Made by a program: the position numbers and the translations under genes. The notes beneath the pieces are model-generated. The model was given only the letters and a program-made list of their open reading frames with translations, did no database searches and was not told the DNA's origin. Positions 58,401 through 64,000 of a DNA stretch of 64,000 nucleotides are shown here, piece by piece; position 1 is the stretch's first letter, and every line of letters begins with the position of its first letter. The stretch is from Setaria digitata. Taxonomy: Eukaryota; Nematoda; Chromadorea; Rhabditida; Setariidae. The stretch is from contig RCAB01000260.1 in assembly GCA_003640385.1 (NCBI GenBank), positions 1 to 64,000 of the forward strand. The letters are read 5' to 3'.

Positions 58401-61131
58401 CGTACTTGTTTCCTCCTAATTTTTCGTCACATCCTTAAGTCTCTCTTGCTTGTTCATTAAATGTGTATGCAGTAAATTTAAGGTCTCCTACAGCACTCAA
58501 GTTTGATGTGGTAGGATTAATATACATAAGTGATCCTACTAATATGATGCTTTCTCAACATCGTAAAGATCATTATGACGGGTCTGCCATGTCAAATGTT
58601 TCCTACTCTTCGATTACTCCTCCACTCCACCGATATTGTTCCAGATTTTCAATTGGTCTCTATTGGACAATCTCTATTATCGGGATCGAAAATTCTCGAT
58701 CGAAGTGCGGAATACACGGTTAGTTTATCAAAAATAGTTTCTCTTATTTTTTTTTTTTGTCATTTTTTCCTATTTTTCCTAGGAACATAACTTTTAATGG
58801 GAAAGTATGACAAGCGAAAGCTTCTAGAAATTTTTGGATATCTGACTTTATGATTCAAGATTATGTATTGCCGTTTGGTCTAATATAAATTCATCAAAAT
58901 TATCAAAATTTAGTGTGTTAATATACGATCTCACATTCATCTAGTTCCTTCTTTGTGATTGCAAAAACAATTCTATCCCACATTCCTTCCGCATACCCTC
59001 AAAGTTCTTTCTCTTAAGTGTGAGTGGTCATAACTGCTTTATTCTCATCAATTTATAAGATTTTCAGGGTCATACAATCATCAGGTAATACAAATAATAT
59101 ATTGGATAGTACGTGTTGTTTGGATTCAGATGATGAACTTACAAAAGCTGTGAGAGATCCCACAACTCAGTAAGTTCCATTCTCAGTAAATGGTGGCTTG
59201 CTTTTTTCATTCTTTGTTTTGAGATATTTAGTAGGTTTCTAAGTAACAGGGCTGTAAATTAACATAATATCCAATTAATTATCCACGAATGTAGCTGGAA
59301 TTCAGGTTTTTATCACTTTTTTTTTTGTATCATTTTTAGAGTGTCTGTGTGCAGGCGGTCAATAGCGTCCTCTACTGTGCAGGTCCATGCTTTTTATTGT
59401 GACACGAACTTCCTGTGCAAAACAATTTGGTCAACCGCTATTGCACTTCATCAGTTTTACTTAGATCAACGTACTTGTGCGAGTGCTAAAGTTAGTGCAG
59501 CTTCTTCTGATTTAGTATTCTTTGGAAAATACTGGAAATCCTTTTATATGTAGTCTTATCATTTGCTCTCATGCTTTCTTCCATTATCGTCGTAGTTTCT
59601 TATTTGTTTCAAAAGATGATGTTTTATACTTGTTCTATTTTTCTAGTACTCCATGCGTAAAGGTAAGACAAATGATTTGAATATTTTTTATTTTGATTTG
59701 ACTTGCCACGGCCACGGCACTCACTTCCTCCATCTCTTCCTCTTCTCACAATTTTTACTTTAAAGGGATGTTTTATGAGGAACAATTAAATATGAGTATG
59801 AATAGCGTAGACATCCATTGCCCAGTAATTATCAGAGGTACTGTTCCATTATTTTTCACTATAATACCTTTTTCTTCTACTGGTAATGCCATTTCCTAAA
59901 AAAAACTGTTTTACTTCCGTCTACCATAAACCTGTTAAAACAAAACTGTGCAGGCCAACAGTGGCGAGTTCATTCTTCCTATTAAATCGTACGTAAAGGT
60001 GAGAGATTGGATGAGTATTTAGAATTTCTTTAATAATTATAGGCTGACCTTGTTAGTCACTTTGACAGTTTTGTGGAAATGATGAAGTACCTGTTGAAGG
60101 TGTCAGGTATTAATTTTTCCACTTTTTTTTTAAAGTTTTTTATGCTACCTTGGATTATGCCATAAATTTAACTTCTAATTTTCGAAGCTTTAGACATTGG
60201 CTTTGAAACACATCAAATGATGTAATTGTTGTAGATCAGGGAACTAAACTATAGCGGACAACTAGCGGGTACCACGAGACATTTTAGGGCTGGATCGCAA
60301 AACATAAAACTTTGCTGTACTTAATTGGGCGAAGAGATGGGTTCTTTTAAAAGATGATTTTTTCAAAATCTGTAAACCGACAAGCAACGTAATACAGTAG
60401 TTTTTTTTTAAGGGAAAATTGCACGAGAAAAGTACACTTGTATGTTAGTAAATTCCTACAGTAATATTACGTGCCATGTTCCTGTAACGAATTACGTTGT
60501 CTAGACTACGTAAGACATTACTAAATCCGAATATCTGTGATCTCTCAAGAAATAATGCTAGTTCATCTTTTATATTTTAGTAGTACTCCGGAAGCAGACC
60601 TTCATGTGACCTGATGAATAATGTCTGATGATATGAAACTTTTTATTAATATCAATTTAGCCTTTCAGTTCGAAGTATCTGCAGTCGTTATTCGATATTC
60701 ACTTTAAACACTTCTCTCTATTGAGCCTTTTGTTATCCGCTACTACTAGAATTTCTAGAGCACGGCTGTTACGGGTGAAGTCCAACCTAGAATGTATTTT
60801 AGGTGCCAAACATATCATTTCCAGCATTTAGGCAGGGTAGAGGATTGCAGTTGGGAGTGCATGAACTTGGTCACACCTGGAATGAAACGGATCATTCGCA
60901 CAGTCACTCGCTGAAAACACCACAAACAAGTAATCATTCGTACAAAAACAATTATATGCAAGAATAACTACCATCGCATAACAATAACCCAAATGAATAA
61001 GCACATACACAGCTTAATGGCAGTAGTCCAATTGCCGAAATGTACAGTGACCGATGGTTTTAATTGAATCCAAATGTTTCCGTCATTGTCTCAGCAGTAC
61101 CATATACACACATACACATACGCACGCACAC

Positions 61132-61162
<31 letters not shown>

Positions 61163-64000
61163 ACAGTATATGTATGCCATAGTGCAGCAATGAATGCAAC
61201 CATTCATCCGTCGCTGTAGTTAAAATTTGGAGCATATTGCGTCTGTTACATTTCGTCATTCTATAACATTAGAACTGAAATCACACTGTATGGTGTTGGT
61301 TATTTATGTGTTTGCTGGAGCTGCAGGCTTTGATAAATGTGTGTGATGAGATGATTAGATTTCGTGCTGTATTTGCTTTTCCAATTTCAATCTAGCTTTT
61401 ACGACGGTTAGGTTAATGCTATAAGCTTCCGTAATAATCTTCTGTTTTCACCGATATGTAAATATGGAGGTTAGTGTTTAGTGCGCTGGGAGACATCAAT
61501 GGGTTTTTTTTTGGTACCGAAAGAGGAAAAAGGAAGTAGGACAGAAAAAGAAAGTAGTCTTAAAAAGGAGCGAATGTTCATGTGGAAAGTTTTGTTCTCT
61601 TTTTCGTGGCGTTTGCATTGCCTTTGAGATTTAATTGCAAATTGTTTCATTTCTCTGCTTTCTGAACTACGTTTGCAATTTAACAAACGAAGTCGGTTAG
61701 TGGTTCCCAGAAAGTGTGGCAGGAGAGGAAAGATGAAAATATTTGCCTCCTGATTTTCCGAGTCACTTTTAATTTCCATATCCATCCTATATATGAATGA
61801 TCATTTGTCACTTTCACGTGTGTTTAGTTTTCCTCTTTGCTGGCATATTGATTAAGCAGTTTTTCTGAGAAAAAAAGTGTTAGAAATCGAAAATTCAATT
61901 GGAAGATAATTTTTCCTGTTAGTGAAAAACATCTAATTCAATAAATTGTAGTTTAGGTAATGAATTCAGAAGAATTGCTGCTTGAATGTAAGAAATAGGA
62001 GGGCGATGGAGAGATTTTAATAGTTATACTGTAAGACTGAAAGTTCTTTAACGTAAAAGTTTAAGCAAGCCGGAAAAATAACTGTATCCTACTTTCAGAG
62101 GATTGTGCCGAGTGATCCAGGGGTTGAATTGAAACAATTGGGCGAGAAGCTTTGTCGTCTGATAAGTCACTCTTCTGTTGCATCCTCGCTGCCCTCTTTA
62201 AAGTAAGTACACTTCAAATAATGAAAAATTATCATCTCACTGAATCGCTGTGAGTAGTATGCGCCACACTACAATTTTTTTTTTTTTTTTTTCCATAATT
62301 GCCTCTGCTACTGGATTGCTTTAATTCTTTTTCGTTACTTCTGCTCACGTAGATTATTTAAGAACTTTTCGAAATTTCTTTCGATTATTTCCGTTCTTTG
62401 TTTTCTTTTCTATTTTTAATAGATTTTCGAATCAGTGACAAGCAGCTTGCCTGTTGCATTGTCCATCTACAACGATAGCGACTGTGGGACTAAAGCTAAT
62501 TGTCAGAATTAAATCACCCATACCTTTGTTTGTGCACTTTGTTTCGTGCATCACGAAGCTCGAAGATAAGAGGAATCCTGTTAAATTAAAAGTAGATGGA
62601 ACTGAATTCAAAAAAGTTGCTATGAAACACCAGAACGCAGTCCCAGTTAGCTTGTTAACCAGAGAAAAGCTGTTTTAAATCAGCTGATAAAATGAGACCG
62701 GTTGGATGTTATCAATGACTTAAGATATTCTCTAACACTCCAGGTCACTTTGGATAAGTGCCTTCTCTGGATCACCTAATTAATCATTGCCAACAATTAG
62801 CTCTTCTATAGTCATTGCTAAAATGCACTGACCCCAGCTGTGTTCTGGCAGGACACTTTCGGTGTCTAATTTGAAGTTACCTGCTGAACTGTGTTAACAA
62901 TTAAGCTGACAGTAAACAAAAAAGTATCCTGTCAAGCTTCGAGTCATTTCAAGGGCCACACGTAGATCATCTAGCCAAAACTAACAGTAGAGCAGTGGGT
63001 TGGTGTGACTGCATGATTTATTACTTAGGTTAATGCTTTATCTGGGATTATTTTATGACTTTAAAATATTCCTATAGCATTTCCACTCTCTTCGTCCAGA
63101 AGCGCAAATTTTTTTCTGATAAAGTCAATTTTTTGGAAGTTTGAGACTTCATTTTGAGAGTAATGTCGTATTTTATCTATTTTGTCATTATTAAAAAAGT
63201 GTCATTTCCTTTTCAGTTCGTTGTCATCGAATGGTATGCCGTCGGCGAAAGTATCCGATGGTTCAGTTGTTTCTCTGTCATCTTTGAACGATCTCCAAAA
63301 TCGAGGTACGTGAATGAGTTTTCCCGTTGTTCTTTTTGTATTTGATCCATTTCAGTCTTTGCAGAAAAGACTCAAGAGGAGAAACAAAAGGAAGTTGAAT
63401 TGTATAAACAGTTGAAGAAAAGAAAGAATGAGCTCGAGGAGAAGCTCTTGGCAAAACTTGATGAACTACGAGAAGTGTGCATCAAAGAAGCGGTAAATAT
63501 TTGAAGCCATCAAGTCATGCTGCATTAACTGAATTCTCCCACACTGCTCTTTCGTTTGCCACTGTTCTGCAGGAAATCACTGGCGAATTGCCGAAAGAAA
63601 TTTACAAAACATTAATGCCCGGCGAAGAAGAACCGAAAGTAAAACGGCGTGTTGGTACAGCTTTCTCATTCAGCGAAGAAGTTTTCAAGAGACCTGTAGA
63701 TAGCGTCAGTTTTTTATTATCTTATATTTCAGATTTTATTGTGGGATGTATTTTCATAATACACTTCTTCTTCCACAAATGTCTATTTTGAAGCTGTTTA
63801 AGAAAGTAAATTTTCATTATCTTTAGAACGACAGGATTTCTATGTTGGAAACGGATATTGAATTGCACAGGAAAATCGTTGCTGCAGCAGAACGTTTAGC
63901 TAAAGATAAAACAACTAATAAATCGGTAAGGAAAAAGCGCCAAAAAGATTTCATAGCAGCCACTCAGAAATTACGAGGACTCGAATTTGGCCTTACTCAG
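55424..64000 (+). CDS. FRMD4-type FERM-domain protein, 3' end beyond window
   Basis: This cortical scaffold family (FRMD4A/B) links cytohesin/Arf6 and Par3 at junctions in animals. Exons: 55424-55453, 56408-56574, 57147-57251, 57404-57488, 57667-57746, 57998-58150, 58234-58378, 58645-58718, 59068-59169, 59340-59490, 62099-62202, 63217-63305, 63356-63492, 63573-63704, 63827-64000 (open). All are in phase, giving 576 residues so far. Two more symmetric exons, 59954-59998 and 60043-60099, fit in phase between the tenth and eleventh. The FERM domain covers about 11-364: HLLDGQQLELTIQPRLIVHE, YFGLAYVDHLEQYHWLPTDR, GCHFYQVRDKAGQPWTVGIS, NLYYRDRKFSIEVRNTR, and KTIWSTAIALHQFYLDQR. The coiled coil and CUPID region follow (ELYKQLKKRKNELEEKLLAK, EITGELPKEIYKTLMPGEEE, VKRRVGTAFSFSEE). 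Orthology to a specific C. elegans frm gene was not settled. Confidence 0.9.
59954..60099 (+). CDS. Two candidate small exons of the FERM gene
   Basis: 59954-59998 (ANSGEFILPIKSYVK) and 60043-60099 (ADLVSHFDSFVEMMKYLLK) are each flanked by a good acceptor and a GT donor. Both begin and end in phase 0, so they can be included or skipped without a frame change. The intron between them would be 44 bases, short even for nematodes. Confidence 0.5.
60100..62098 (+). other. Long intron of the FERM gene
   Basis: Two kilobases show no additional exon that I can support. A minus-strand open frame at 61471-61785 has no family likeness. Confidence 0.55.
61107..61163. repeat. (CA)n microsatellite in a FERM-gene intron
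   Basis: ACACACAC with CG and TA interruptions at the start becomes a pure run of about 26 bases. It lies in the long intron between 60099 and 62099. Confidence 0.9.

Overview
The window reads as nematode nuclear DNA. It is AT-rich, exons are short, and nearly every intron ends in a TTTCAG-like acceptor. The proteins match nematode families: a COE factor with a UNC-3-like start, a MAD protein close to MDL-1, and a DPY-19. A spirurid or filarial worm is my guess from the overall style. I could not test it. No operon, rRNA, tRNA or CRISPR array was seen.

Layout. On the + strand, 354-3662 holds the 3' part of a D2-like dopamine receptor (TM3 to TM7). It has apparent lesions around TM6, so it may be a decaying gene or carry sequence errors. 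6683-16102 (+) is a complete 13-exon COE/EBF transcription factor (unc-3), 503 residues, in frame throughout. 16452-18047 is a foldback element with ~104-bp inverted arms. 20393-22332 (+) is a complete 4-exon tyrosine aminotransferase, 437 residues. 22333-34707 is a 12-kb stretch with no recognised gene, ending in microsatellites. 34708-39026 (+) is a complete 4-exon MAD-like bHLH-zipper repressor (mdl-1), 282 residues.

On the - strand, 41556-46323 is a complete 12-exon DPY-19 C-mannosyltransferase, 687 residues. 47221-50057 (-) is a multi-exon gene that I do not recognise, with one probable membrane segment; its first junction is unresolved. 50058-54541 is mainly non-coding and contains two assembly joins marked by single N bases. 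From 54542 or 55424 to the window end (+) runs the 5' part of a FRMD4-type FERM protein with its cytohesin-binding (CUPID/DUF3338) region. It is cut by the window edge.

The genes do not form a pathway. Three of them (unc-3, mdl-1, tatn-1), and dop-3 if that is the receptor, are X-linked in C. elegans as far as I remember. The window may therefore be a piece of conserved X-type linkage. Exon boundaries below were worked out by hand from frame continuity and GT/AG sites. For unc-3, tatn-1, mdl-1 and dpy-19 every junction keeps phase.
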